Shown one piece after another: positions 28,501 through 39,102 of a DNA stretch of 64,000 nt. Origin of the DNA: Osedax frankpressi (lineage: Eukaryota > Annelida > Polychaeta > Sabellida > Siboglinidae); assembly GCA_964035775.1 (NCBI GenBank), contig OZ038318.1:5473705-5537704 (forward strand), given 5' to 3'. A model generated the notes under the pieces. It worked only from the letters and a program-made list of their open reading frames with translations, was not told the origin of the DNA and did not search any database. Numbering within the stretch: the stretch's first letter is position 1; each line of letters begins with the position of its first letter. The position numbers and the translations under genes were made by a program.

Positions 28501-31500
28501 CCTTTACTTTATTAAATACATTTACTTTATTAAATACCTTTACTTTATTAAATACCTTTACCTTATTAAATACATTTACTTTATTAAATACCTTTACTTT
28601 ATTAAATACATTTACCTTATTAAATACATTTACTTTATTAAATACCTTAACTTTATTAAATACATTTACCTTATTAAATACATTTACTTTATTAAATACC
28701 TTTACTTTATTAAATACATTTACTTTATTAAATACCTTTACTTTATTAAATACATTTACTTTATTAAATACATTTACTTTATTAAATACCTTAACTTTAT
28801 TAATACATTTACTTTATTAAATACCTTTACTTTATTAAATACATTTACTTTATTAAATACCTTTACCTTATTAAATACATTTACTTTATTAAATACCTTA
28901 ACTTTATTAAATACATTTACTTTATTAAATACATTTACTTTATTAAATACCTTTACCTTATTAAATACATTTACTTTATTAAATACCTTTACTTTATTAA
29001 ATACATTTACTTTATTAAATACCTTTACTTTATTAAATACCTTTACTTTATTAAATACATTTACTTTATTAAATACCTTTACCTTATTAAATACATTTAC
29101 TTTATTAAATACCTTTACTTTATTAAATACCTTAACTTTATTAAATACATTTACTTTATTAAATACCTTAACTTTATTAATACATTTACTTTATTAAATA
29201 CCTTAACTTTATTAAATACATTTACTTTATTAAATACCTTTACTTTATTAAATACATTTACTTTATTAAATACATTTACTTTATTAAATACCTTTACTTT
29301 ATTAAATACATTTACTTTATTAAATACCTTTACTTTATTAAATACATTTACTTTATTAAATACCTTTACCTTATTAAATACATTTACTTTATTAAATACC
29401 TTAACTTTATTAAATACATTTACTTTATTAAATACATTTACTTTATTAAATACCTTTACCTTATTAAATACATTTACTTTATTAAATACCTTTACTTTAT
29501 TAAATACATTTACTTTATTAAATACCTTTACTTTATTAAATACCTTTACTTTATTAAATACATTTACTTTATTAAATACCTTTACCTTATTAAATACATT
29601 TACTTTATTAAATACCTTTACTTTATTAAATACCTTAACTTTATTAAATACATTTACTTTATACATTACTTTTAATCTTTACTTACTATATATTATTAAA
29701 TACCTTTACTTTATTAAATACCTTAACTTTGTAAGTGTTTTTAACGTTGACTGCATGTCAATACATTTCCTAAAATCAAGGCTCAATATTCTACAAAGTA
29801 ATCTCCAAATAATTCTTTCAGAAACATAATTTTGATGAAGATCAAGAAGCTATAAAGAACCAACTCGTTCAACTGAACTCACTTGTACNNNNNNNNNNNN
29901 NNNNNNNNNNNNNNNNNNNNNNNNNNNNNNNNNNNNNNNNNNNNNNNNNNNNNNNNNNNNNNNNNNNNNNNNNNNNNNNNNNNNNNNNNNNNNNNNNNNN
30001 NNNNNNNNNNNNNNNNNNNNNNNNNNNNNNNNNNNNNNNNNNNNNNNNNNNNNNNNNNNNNNNNNNNNNNNNNNNNNNNNNNNNNNNNCACAAACTCTCT
30101 ACAATTTCTACCCAGAATGCAATCAGTCAGCCAACATGTACTTCTGCTTCAGATGGGTATTGATTTGGTTTAAGAGAGAATTCAACTTCACTGACACAAT
30201 GAAGCTTTGGGAGGTTTGTACAACGACTTTCAAATGTCAGTTGCTTAGTTAGTAAATTAATTATTTAAAATTAATTATATTTTTATTAATTTTAATAATT
30301 AAATAAATAAGGAAAAAACTTGTATAATCATATTTATTTCTATTTCTTATGAATTTAGAGATAAAATGAGCTTTAATAAGACAATATGTTGTTTATAATC
30401 TTTAACCAGTGTACAGTAGGGGTGGTTATATATGTTTAATGACGGATACACCTGCTTTGTTCTAGACATGAACATTTGGTTATTTGTAATGACCAAAATT
30501 AATGTGTTTATAATTTTTAAAATTCGACAAAGTTGGATAAAAAAAAATAATTTAATGAAAAAAGAAGAATACAAAAATGCCCTGGATGAGGCTCGTACTC
30601 ATAACCTCCGCATAACTTGAGTTATTAATCATGATTAAGATATGCATGATTGCAATTAAACATATTGTGTATATGGAATGCACTGAATATAGCATAAAAA
30701 AGAATAATTGAGAAATTAAACATATTTATTAGGTTAAAAAATAATAATATAAAGTATAATATTAGCCGTTGTTTTGGTCTGGACACGACCTTCTGCCATT
30801 GTTCTGGTCTGAACACGACCTTCTGCCATTGTTCTGGTCTGAACACGACCTTCTGCCATTGTTCTGGTCTGAACACGACCTTCTGCCATTGTTCTGTTCT
30901 GAACACGACCTTCTGCCATTGTTCTGGTCTTGACACGACCTTCTGCCATTGTTCTGGTCTGAACACGACCTTCTGCCATTGTTCTGGTCTGAACACGACC
31001 TTCTGCCATTGTTCTGGTCTGAACACGACCTTCTGCCATTGTTCTGTTCTGAACACGACCTTCTGCCATTGTTCTGGTCTTGACACGACCTTCTGCCATT
31101 GTTCTGGTCTGAACACGACCTTCTGCCATTGTTCTGTTCTGAACACGACCTTCTGCCATTGTTCTGGTCTTGACACGACCTTCTGCCATTGTTCTGGTCT
31201 GAACACGACCTTCTGCCATTGTTCTGGTCTGAACACGACCTTCTGCCATTGTTCTGGTCTTGACACGACCTTCTGCCATTGTTCTGGTCTGAACACGACC
31301 TTCTGCCATTGTTCTGGTCTGGACACGACCTTCTGCCATTGTTCTGGTCTGGACACGACCTTCTGCCATTGTTCTGGTCTGAACACGACCTTCTGCCATT
31401 GTTCTGGTCTGAACACGACCTTCTGCCATTGTTCTGGTCTGGACACGACCTTCTGCCACTGTTCTGGTCTGAACACGACCTTCTGCCATTGTTCTGGTCT

Positions 31501-34500
31501 GAACACGACCTTCTGCCATTGTTCTGGTCTGGACACGACCTTCTGCCACTGTTCTGGTCTGAACACGACCTTCTGCCATTGTTCTGGTCTGAACACGACC
31601 TTCTGCCATTGTTCTGGTCTGAACACGACCTTCTGCCATTGTTCTGGTCTGAACACGACCTTCTGCCGTTGTTCTGTCAAAATAGACTCGAGTCAGTTGT
31701 CTTCAGTTCATTGTAGTCATTGGCCCGGAAATTGACGTTTGGAGGTTTAATAAATGTCCTGAAGTCTCGAGCAAGGAATGTCTTTCCGATATCAAGAATC
31801 TTCTCGACGTCTTCTTGTGTTAGGTCTGGAGTCCGCTGACATTGCACGTAACAAGTTGTCACCGTGGACTGCGAAGGAGTTGTTCTCGAAACACGACTTC
31901 TGAAACTCTCCACTGTCATCTAACTGTACTGCGTTCCGGATCATGTTACATAAGTGTGCAGGGGAATCTGTAAAGAGTGACTTCGTCTTTACGGAGAACC
32001 AGGCATTAGCGTAAACATTTATAGCAAAGGTCGCCATTAAAATAAGATTAGCTGCGGGGTCAGAGACGGAGACATAATGTCTTAAGTTGGCAACTGTGAG
32101 ACATCCGACGTATCCAGATCGATTTTCAAATATGTTTCACCTGCAAAATCTAATATTTACTAATTAGCAATTGAATTAGGAACTTATAAAAAAACTCTTC
32201 ACTGGTTATTATGAAAAGTATTTCTTGAATACAATTCATTTCATTTGCTATGGGAACATATTTAATTTGGGAAATTATTTAATGTAGAAATATAATCCAA
32301 GTAATGGGAAAATCAAAATTATGTTACATTTGGACTCATCTTCACTTAAGTATTGGAACAATTGTAACCCTAAGCTAGCACCCACTAGTCCAATTTACTG
32401 TCGCCCTAGCCATATTTACTAGCCCATAACCCTATATATTGTCCCGTAGCCCTTTCTAATGTTCCCTACCCTTATCTACTATCCCCCTAGCCCTCTTCTG
32501 GGGCATAGTAACACTACTCTAACACCGTAACCATACGGTATCGCACCCTAACCCTCTAGCCCACCTAGTACCGCACAACTACTCGAATTCTTTACTCGAA
32601 TACCTCGTATTCGCAGGTACTATGGACCGGGCTCCCGTGTCGTTCATTTCACCTCGTATTTGCTGCCGCCATCTTGGACAAGGAAAGCACCGTGATACGC
32701 GAAAACAACTTCGGCCTCACACAGATTCTAAAGGTCTGTGCACTAAACTCGATAATCCGTCTCTTCGGATGCTAGATTTCAACAATTCCTTTGTTCCCGT
32801 CGTAGAAATGCTCTTCTCTTGTTGAATTCTAGTTTTTAGATTCGGACGTTTTATAAATACAACTGAACCATCGAACAAAGCCTATTGTTGTAATAACTTT
32901 CGTAGCGATCGTTTTGACGTTGTTCCTTTGTTTACTTTTAACCACTGACCGTCGTTTCTTTTAACACGATACCCTACCTCTGTGTAGCACATCAACGACA
33001 TGGCCGGTAACCTCGAACTCAACGCTACGCTGGAAACGGCTGAAGCTGTGTTTAATCAGATGCGCGATTACAACAGACTTCCTGTCTCCATATGCGAGAT
33101 CATAGGCGTGGTTAGGAATCGAGGGGCGTGGTTTTGACAGTAATGGGCGTGTTTAGGAATCGAGGGGCGTGGTTTTGACAGTAATGGACGTGGTTAGGAA
33201 TCGAGGGGCGTGGTTTTGACAGTAATGGGCGTGGTTATGAATCGAGGGGCGTGGTTTTGACAGTAATGGACGTGGTTAGGAATCGAGGGGCGTGGTTTTG
33301 ACAGTAATGGACGTGGTTAGGAATCGAGGGGCGTGGTTTTGACAGTAATGGACGTGGTTAGGAATCGAGGGGCGTGGTTTTGACAGTAATGGTCGTGGTT
33401 AGTCATTTATAAGTGTTGTTTTGTGACTGCACATAAAGACATCATCGTCGAGAGTTATTTCATTAAGTTGGACATGGTTTTACATGTAACTTAAGTACAA
33501 CTAAGTTAAGTAGAGGTAGGTAAATTAAGTAAAATAAAGTAGAAGTAGGTAGAGGTAATTAGAAGTAGGTAGAGATAAGTAGAAGTAAATAGAGATAAGT
33601 AGAAGTAGGTAGAGATAAGTAGAAGTAAATGGAGATAAGTAGAAGTAAATAGAGATAAGTAGAAGTAAATAGAGATAAGTAGAAGTAAATAGAGATAAGT
33701 AGAAGTAAATAGAGATAAGTAGAAGTAAGTAGAGATAAGTAGAAGTAAATAGAGATAAGTAGAAGTAAATAGAGATTAGTAGAAGTAAATAGATATAAGT
33801 AGAAGTAAATAGAGATAAGTAGAAGTAAATAGTAACAAGTACAAGTAAGTAGAGATAAGTAGAAGTAAATAGAGATAAGTAGAAGTAAATAGAGATAAGT
33901 AGAAGTAAATAGAGATAAGTAGAAGTAGGTAGAGATAAGTAGAAGTAAATAGAGATAAGTAGAAGTAAATAGAGATAAGTAGAAGTAAGTAGAGATAAGT
34001 AGAAGTAAATAGAGATAAGTAGAAGTAAATAGAGATAAGTAGAAGTAAGTAGAGATAAGTAGAAGTAAATAGAGATAAGTAGAAGTAAATAGAGATAAGT
34101 AGAAGTAGGTAGAGATAAGTAGAAGTAAATAGAGATAAGTAGAAGTAAATAGAGATAAGTAGAAGTAGGTAGAGATAAGTAGAAGTAAATAGAGATAAGT
34201 AGAAGTAAATAGAGATAAGTAGAAGTAGGTAGAGATAAGTAGAAGTAAATAGAGATAAGTAGAAGTAGGTAGAGATAAGTAGAAGTAGGTAGAGATAAGT
34301 AGAAGTAGGTAGAGATAAGTAGAAGTAGGTAGAGATAAGTAGAAGTAGGTAGAGATAAGTAGAAGTAGGTAGAGATAAGTAGAAGTAGGTAGAGATAAGT
34401 AGAAGTAGGTAGAGATAAGTAGAAGTAAATAGAGGTAAGTAGAAGTAAATAGAGATAAGTAGAAGTAGGTAGAGGTAAGTAGAAGTAGGTAGATATAAGT

Positions 34501-37120
34501 AGAAGTAGGTAGAGGTAAGTAGAAGTAGGTAGAGATAAGTAGAAGTAGGTAGATATAAGTAGAAGTAGGTAGAGATAAGTAGAAGTAGGTAGAGATAAGT
34601 AGAAGTAAATAGAGGTAAATAGAAGTAAATAGAGATAAGTAGAAGTAGGTAGAGATAAGTAGAAGTAGGTAGAGGTAAGTAGAAGTAAATGGAGATAAGT
34701 AGAAGTAAATAGAGATAAGTAGAAGTAAATAGATATAAGTAGAAGTAAATAGAGATAAGTAGAAGTAAATAGTAACAAGTACAAGTAAGTAGAGATAAGT
34801 AGAAGTAAATAGAGATAAGTAGAAGTAAATAGAGATAAGTAGAAGTAAATAGAGATAAGTAGAAGTAGGTAGAGATAAGTAGAAGTAAATAGAGATAAGT
34901 AGAAGTAAATAGAGATAAGTAGAAGTAAGTAGAGATAAGTAGAAGTAAATAGAGATAAGTAGAAGTAAATAGAGATAAGTAGAAGTAAGTAGAGATAAGT
35001 AGAAGTAAATAGAGATAAGTAGAAGTAAATAGAGATAAGTAGAAGTAGGTAGAGATAAGTAGAAGTAAATAGAGATAAGTAGAAGTAAATAGAGATAAGT
35101 AGAAGTAGGTAGAGATAAGTAGAAGTAAATAGAGATAAGTAGAAGTAAATAGAGATAAGTAGAAGTAGGTAGAGATAAGTAGAAGTAAATAGAGATAAGT
35201 AGAAGTAGGTAGAGATAAGTAGAAGTAGGTAGAGATAAGTAGAAGTAGGTAGAGATAAGTAGAAGTAGGTAGAGATAAGTAGAAGTAGGTAGAGATAAGT
35301 AGAAGTAGGTAGAGATAAGTAGAAGTAGGTAGAGATAAGTAGAAGTAGGTAGAGATAAGTAGAAGTAAATAGAGGTAAGTAGAAGTAAATAGAGATAAGT
35401 AGAAGTAGGTAGAGGTAAGTAGAAGTAGGTAGATATAAGTAGAAGTAGGTAGAGGTAAGTAGAAGTAGGTAGAGATAAGTAGAAGTAGGTAGAGATAAGT
35501 AGAAGTAGGTAGAGATAAGTAGAAGTAGGTAGAGATAAGTAGAAGTAAATAGAGGTAAGTAGAAGTAAATAGAGATAAGTAGAAGTAGGTAGAGGTAAGT
35601 AGAAGTAGGTAGATATAAGTAGAAGTAGGTAGAGGTAAGTAGAAGTAGGTAGAGATAAGTAGAAGTAGGTAGATATAAGTAGAAGTAGGTAGAGATAAGT
35701 AGAAGTAGGTAGAGATAAGTAGAAGTAAATAGAGGTAAATAGAAGTAAATAGAGATAAGTAGAAGTAGGTAGAGATAAGTAGAAGTAGGTAGAGGTAAGT
35801 AGAAGTAGGTAGAGATAAGTAGAAGTAGGTAGAGCTAAGTAGAAGTAGGTAGAGATAAGTAGAAGTAGGTAGAGCTAAGTAGAAGTAGGTAGAGATAAGT
35901 AGAAGTAGGTAGAGATAAGTAGAAGTAGGTAGAGCTAAGTAGAAGTAGGTAGAGATAAGTAGAAGTAGGTAGAGGTAAGTAGAAGTAAATAGAGATAAGT
36001 AGAAGTAGGTAGAGATAAGTAGAAGTAGGTAGAGATAAGTAGAAGTAGGTAGAGATAAGTAGAAGTAGGTAGAGATAAGTAGAAGTAGGTAGAGATAAGT
36101 AGAAGTAGGTAGAGATAAGTTGAAGTAGGTAGAGATAAGTAGAAGTAGGTAGAGATAAGTAGAAGTAGGTAGAGATAAGTAGAAGTAGGTAGAGATAAGT
36201 AGAAGTAGGTAGAGATAAGTTGAAGTAGGTAGAGATAAGTAGAAGTAAATAGAGATAAGTAGAAGTAGGTAGAGATAAGTAGAAGTAAATAGAGATAAGT
36301 AGAAGTAGGTAGAGATAAGTTAAAGTAGGTAGAGATAAGTAGAAGTAGGTAGAGATAAGTAGAAGTAGGTAGAGATAAGTAGAAGTAGGTAGAGATAAGT
36401 AGAAGTAGGTAGAGATAAGTAGAAGTAGGTAGAGGTAAGTAGAAGTAGGTAGAGATAAGTAGAAGTAGGTAGAGATAAGTAGAAGTAGGTAGAGATAAGT
36501 AGAAGTAGGTAGAGATAAGTAGAAGTAGGTAGAGATAAGTATAAGTAGGTAGAGATAAGTAGAAGTAGGTAGAGATAAGTAGAAGTAGGTAGAGATAAGT
36601 AGAAGTAGGTAGAGATAAGTAGAAGTAGGTAGAGATAAGTAGAAGTAGGTAGAGATAAGTAGAAGTAGGTAGAGATAAGTAGAAGTAGGTAGAGATAAGT
36701 AGAAGTAGGTAGAGATAAGTAGAAGTAGGTAGAGATAAGTAGAAGTAGGTAGAGATAAGTAGAAGTAGGTAGAGATAAGTAGAAGTAGGTAGAGATAAGT
36801 AGAAGTATGTAGAGATAAGTAGAAGTAGGTAGAGATAAGTAGAAGTAGGTAGAGATAAGTAAATGCTAGATTGATGAACAATCTAGATTAGTTTATATTA
36901 ATTTGGTTGTTTTTATTAACTTATTTTATTAACTTTATTAACTTAGGATAATAAATTGCACTTTAAAAATGAACTTGTATATATACAGGAAAAGCAGCAA
37001 GATGTAGAGGATGAAGAAGTAATTGAAAAAGAAGAATATGACCATGAAGAAATTGCTGAAGAAGCTTTAGAGACAAAATTTCTAGATATGGCTATTGATA
37101 ATCCAGACCTTATAAATTGA
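16590..37120 (+). CDS. TBC1D15: TBC1D15/TBC1D17-type Rab GTPase-activating protein
   Basis: Pieces: 16590-16634 (tentative start MAGFKIR), 17305-17400, 17617-17995, 19221-19337, 20635-20719, 21953-22061, 23289-23395, 24485-24599, 25773-25901, 26638-26741, 27476-27570, 27996-28106, 28293-28393, 29822-29888, (gap), 30089-30213, 32617-32733, 32988-33110, 36989-37120. Phases agree at every assessable junction. Recognisable matches to TBC1D15 include VVFEQEQV, FDLRDLKS, FIKDPYTTAMGGFSKV, WKYLLGYYEW, LINDILMTYCMYN, NMYFCFRWVLIWFKREF and NNFGLTQILKHIN. The Arg finger (SIRTDRT) and Gln finger (YIQGMSDLLAP) are both kept, so the TBC domain should be catalytically competent. The family stimulates GTP hydrolysis by Rab7 at late endosomes and at mitochondria through Fis1. 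The C-terminus is a short acidic Glu-rich tail. Exons 1 and 3 are the least certain. An AATAAA lies at 37325-37330. Confidence 0.93.
18085..18390. repeat. CTACTCACTACT-type array in TBC intron 3
   Basis: Irregular units of CTACTCACTACT and CTACCTACTATCTACTCA. It starts about 90 bases after the donor at 17996. Confidence 0.9.
19374..19695. repeat. 11-bp array GTAGAATTAGA in TBC intron 4
   Basis: About 29 nearly identical copies that begin some 35 bases after the GTAAGC donor at 19338. Confidence 0.95.
19905..20155. repeat. 20-bp array CTTAGTATCCATGTAATTAG in TBC intron 4
   Basis: Roughly 12 copies. CTTAG and CGTAG variants alternate. Confidence 0.9.
20240..20346. repeat. 10-bp array TAATCTCTTG in TBC intron 4
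   Basis: About 10 copies with TAG/TTG variants; a third, independent array in the same intron. Confidence 0.85.
20735..21838. repeat. 24-bp minisatellite in TBC intron 5
   Basis: About 46 copies of a 24-bp unit containing ACTTCGCTAGCTACCTCAAT. It starts about 14 bases after the donor GTTACC at 20720. The unit lacks stops on both strands, so open frames of 383 and 323 codons (SIEVASEV and LATSIDTS repeats) run across it and are not genes. Confidence 0.97.
22165..22375. repeat. (TAGGG)n - (TGGGG)n - (AGTGG)n block in TBC intron 6
   Basis: Pure TAGGG pentamers pass into TGGGG, back to TAGGG, then AGTGG and finally AGTAG/AGTG patterns up to about 22445. The G-rich strand is the coding strand and could form G-quadruplexes in the transcript. 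It is telomere-like in sequence but is an intronic pentamer, not a TTAGGG end. Confidence 0.95.
23545..23822. repeat. 12-bp array CCATTATCTCCA in TBC intron 7
   Basis: About 23 copies with CCA, TCA and ACC variants. Confidence 0.95.
24098..24442. repeat. 12-bp array CAGTGCACCCCG in TBC intron 7
   Basis: About 28 copies with CAG/TAG and TGC/TGA variants, ending about 45 bases before the acceptor at 24484. Open frames on both strands arise because the unit is a multiple of three. Confidence 0.95.
24607..24713. repeat. 21-bp repeat at the donor of TBC intron 8
   Basis: Five copies of a 21-bp unit containing TTAACATGTCCAGGGTCC. The first copy begins within the first ten bases of the intron (donor GTGAGT at 24600). 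Confidence 0.9.
25235..25738. repeat. 13-bp array TACTCTATTATAA in TBC intron 8
   Basis: About 38 highly homogeneous copies, ending about 35 bases before the acceptor at 25772. Confidence 0.95.
25960..26205. repeat. 10-bp array GTGTGATTAT in TBC intron 9
   Basis: About 20 identical copies followed by diverged GTGTGGGTTT units. Confidence 0.95.
26795..27020. repeat. Degenerate CTTTTTAGATACTTATAAATAA-like repeats, TBC intron 10
   Basis: Loose repeats of ACTTTTAGATACTTATAA, then CTCTTTTTAAACAC. Units are poorly conserved. Confidence 0.7.
27320..27452. repeat. 22-bp array in TBC intron 10
   Basis: Five copies of a unit containing CCTTTATATAACCCCCACAC, ending about 25 bases before the acceptor at 27475. 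The pyrimidine-rich strand lies just upstream of the splice site. Confidence 0.9.
27738..27846. repeat. 15-16-bp repeat TTTAAGGGGCTTGAAC in TBC intron 11
   Basis: About six copies with small variants. Confidence 0.85.
28400..29728. repeat. 18-bp minisatellite TTTACTTTATTAAATACA in TBC intron 13
   Basis: About 73 copies starting within ten bases of the donor (28394). Two main variants (ATACA, ATACC) and minor ones (TTAACT, TTACCT) recur in blocks, indicating multi-unit duplications, for example around 28780-28890 and 29390-29480. Confidence 0.97.
29889..30088. other. 200-N assembly gap inside the TBC gene
   Basis: Exactly 200 Ns, probably a nominal scaffold gap. It interrupts the TBC domain between QLVQLNSLV and QTLYNFYPEC. 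From the family alignment only about 5-8 residues seem to be missing, so the true content may be a short exon piece or an intron with another array. Confidence 0.98.
30765..31676. repeat. 30-bp minisatellite in TBC intron 15
   Basis: About 30 copies of a 30-bp unit that includes CTTCTGCCATTGTTCTGGTC. Variants (GAACACG, GGACACG, TGACACG, GTTCTGTTCT) follow a higher-order pattern, for instance repeated GTTCTGTTCT plus TGACACG pairs. It abuts the stop codon of the antisense zinc-transporter-like fragment. Open frames of 351, 301 and 145 codons over it are by-products. Confidence 0.97.
31677..32093 (-). pseudogene. ZnT6 (SLC30A6)-like terminal fragment, antisense in TBC intron 15
   Basis: Read on the minus strand, this begins at a splice-acceptor-like CTCACAG. 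It gives HYVSVSDPAANLILMA and DSPAHLCNMIRNAVQLD, which resemble the last membrane helix and start of the cytosolic domain of ZnT6 (SDPVATIVLA ... TPPHVIGQLDKLIREVSTLD). The second half, VESFRSRVSRTTPSQS to FLARDFRTFIKPPN, resembles the rest of that domain but lies in another frame. The change occurs near 31918, where about one extra base separates LD from TVESF. No upstream exons are visible nearby. It is either a gene fragment copied into the intron and decaying, or the end of a gene with an assembly error. Family assignment is from memory. Confidence 0.5.
33106..33402. repeat. 41-bp minisatellite at the donor of TBC intron 17
   Basis: About seven copies of a 41-bp unit that includes GGAATCGAGGGGCGTGGTTT. 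The last codons of the exon (GGC GTG, 33105-33110) and the donor GTTAGG are part of the first unit, and GGCGTGGTTAGG recurs in later copies. Confidence 0.95.
33500..36862. repeat. 3.36-kb minisatellite GTAGAAGTAGGTAGAGATAA in TBC intron 17
   Basis: About 168 copies of a 20-bp unit with AAATAG/GGTAG variants. Rare variants (AGTAACAAGTACAAG at 33831 and 34771; AGATATAAGT blocks) recur with a 940-bp offset, which shows a duplication of 47 units. The right third is more homogeneous. The 419- and 348-codon frames on the minus strand (STYLYLLLL repeats) are by-products. Confidence 0.97.
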
Positions 37121-37611
37121 ATATATGCGGATATTCAATTCAAATCATTGTGCATTATAGTATTACTAGTAATTAAGATTATATTTATTGTGTTATCTAT
37201 TAGCTTTCTAAAGGGTACCTATTATCATTTCATTTGCATTCGAGTTAATTCTTGCACAATGTATTATCATACATGTGGATAACTTAAATAACCCTAAAAA
37301 AATATTTATTCTTGTTGTTTTTTTAATAAAAATTTCTCCTATTCTATGTTCTATTCGCAAATATATTTTCCTTTTTTAGTTGTATAATTGAAAACGATCC
37401 ATTCCAGTTTTGTTAACTAACTGAATATATAAAATTATATATTAAATAAACAATTGTTATGAATTATTATTACCTGGAATTATCACTTAATAAATTTTAA
37501 TTAATTAACATGTGTAACATTATTTTCAAGTATATTAAATTAATTAAACATCATAAACATTTATAAAAATATGAATAATATTTTATTTTAATTCTATACA
37601 TTAACAAAAAT

Positions 37612-37683
37612 GGACTCGTCCGGGATTTGAACCCGGGACCTCTCGCACCCTAAGCGAAAATCATGCCCCTAGACCAACGAGTC
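37612..37683 (-). tRNA. tRNA-Pro (anticodon AGG)
   Basis: The minus strand folds as a complete cloverleaf. The acceptor stem GACTCGT pairs with ACGAGTC and the discriminator base is C. The D arm has GGTCTAGGGG, the anticodon stem-loop TTCGCTTAGGGTGCGAG has AGG in the loop, and the T arm is GGTCCCGGGTTCAAATCCCGG. Internal A and B boxes are intact and there is no intron. A run of Ts follows 2 bases after the 3' end (AAAAA on the + strand at 37606-37610), which suits Pol III termination. It looks functional. Confidence 0.97.
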
Positions 37684-38287
37684 AGATATGAAAATATTCA
37701 ATATAAATAATAAAAATTAAAAAATATATAAAATTAAATAATAAAAGATTATTAATAATCTTTTATTATTTAATTTTTAATAAATATTAACACAATATTA
37801 TAATATAATTATTATTATTAAATATATTATTAATGTCTATTAAACATTATAACCCTTTAAGAAACTATAGTAAATATTGTTTGTACACTGTACAAACAAT
37901 GTACAGCCTTTTTGTAATCTTAGATAATTATATGAATATCTTATATGATTTATAATCTATATAATTGACATCATAAATAGATCTTGGATCGGGACAAATA
38001 TATAATATCTATACCAAGCATATGTGCTCTATAACGAGTATTATAAAACTATTGGTAATAAACAAAAAATGTGAAATTTTCTATTGGCTCTTTAAAATTT
38101 TCTTTTAGCTCCAAAAAATTATTTTTATATCAGTATTTAAGACAGAAATTACTTAATTAAGCTTAACTAAGCATATTAATTAAGAAAATTAAATAAATCT
38201 GAGAATTATAACATATGAATTATGATTTTAATCTTTAAATTTAATAGCAATTATAGGTATATCCAAGGTTAGGTAATAGTGGAGTAC

Positions 38288-38349
<62 letters not shown>

Positions 38350-38659
38350 TAGATTTATAAGTATTTTATTCTATTTCCTTAAAATAATTAGATAGCAGAA
38401 TTTAATTTTAAATATTTGTTATGATTTGGGTCAAGGCATATTTAATATTCTGATTTTGGCTCATCGAATACAAAAATGTTGGAACTCTATATCTAATAAC
38501 ATAGATATATCATTTATTAAAAAATTTAAATCTATGATTAATCCTAATCTATGATACAAAAATAACTTATAAATTGTCTTTGCTTTTAATCATTTTAATA
38601 TTTCAATAAATAAAATAAAATTAATAATATTGATATTCCTACTAATAAATAATATTAAT
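37684..38659. other. AT-rich spacer with (TA)n tract
   Basis: No gene seen. A pure TA dinucleotide run of about 58 bases lies at 38287-38346. A short inverted repeat occurs at about 37744-37780 (AATAAAAGATTATTAATAATCTTTTATT). Confidence 0.6.
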
Positions 38660-38971
38660 ATGGAATGGCCAACTAACTTCTTAATAGAATCTTTAAGAGA
38701 GCGACACGAGAGTCAGGCAGACTGGGATCTAAGAAAAGATTTTATAGAAGCCTATCGTAATGAATTCACGTCTAAGAGATTGCTCTGCTTCGCTTCAGCT
38801 TATGTAAACGTCGAGGTTTCCGGCTGCGTTTACCCAAAACCATTTATGATCCAGTTAAAACAATATAGTGCATCGCTTAAAGGAATAAAAGCTCACCGAG
38901 ATATACAGAAACTTCGATTCAATCGCATGCCTTTTGCTAATGATAAATCTAATATTAAGCATGTTAAATAA
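38660..38971 (+). CDS. XTBD-domain protein (CDKN2AIPNL/PAXT-1-like)
   Basis: A 103-residue single-exon frame. I chose the ATG at 38660 (MEWPTNFLIESL) over the in-frame codon 30 bases upstream because the intervening residues are only hydrophobic AT-rich sequence. The order of motifs fits the XRN2-binding XTBD domain of CDKN2AIPNL, NKRF and C. elegans PAXT-1: WDLRKDFIEAYR, then RLLCFASAYVNVEVSGC, then YPKPFMIQLKQYS. Such proteins bind and stabilise the nuclear 5'-3' exonuclease XRN2. The length is close to that of CDKN2AIPNL (116 residues). The usual W before the Asn is Y here. The lack of introns contrasts with neighbouring genes, so a functional retrocopy is possible. Confidence 0.65.
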   Translation: MEWPTNFLIESLRERHESQADWDLRKDFIEAYRNEFTSKRLLCFASAYVNVEVSGCVYPKPFMIQLKQYSASLKGIKAHRDIQKLRFNRMPFANDKSNIKHVK

Positions 38972-39058
38972 ATGGTTAGTTTGTAATAATAAGTGTATTA
39001 TATAATCATTATATATAAAATATGGCCATATATTCCCAGTAGATCAATAATATAGTAA

Positions 39059-39102
<44 letters not shown>

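Noticed and set aside
33525-36881. STYLYLLLL membrane-protein-like frames
   Set aside because: By-product of the 20-bp intronic array.
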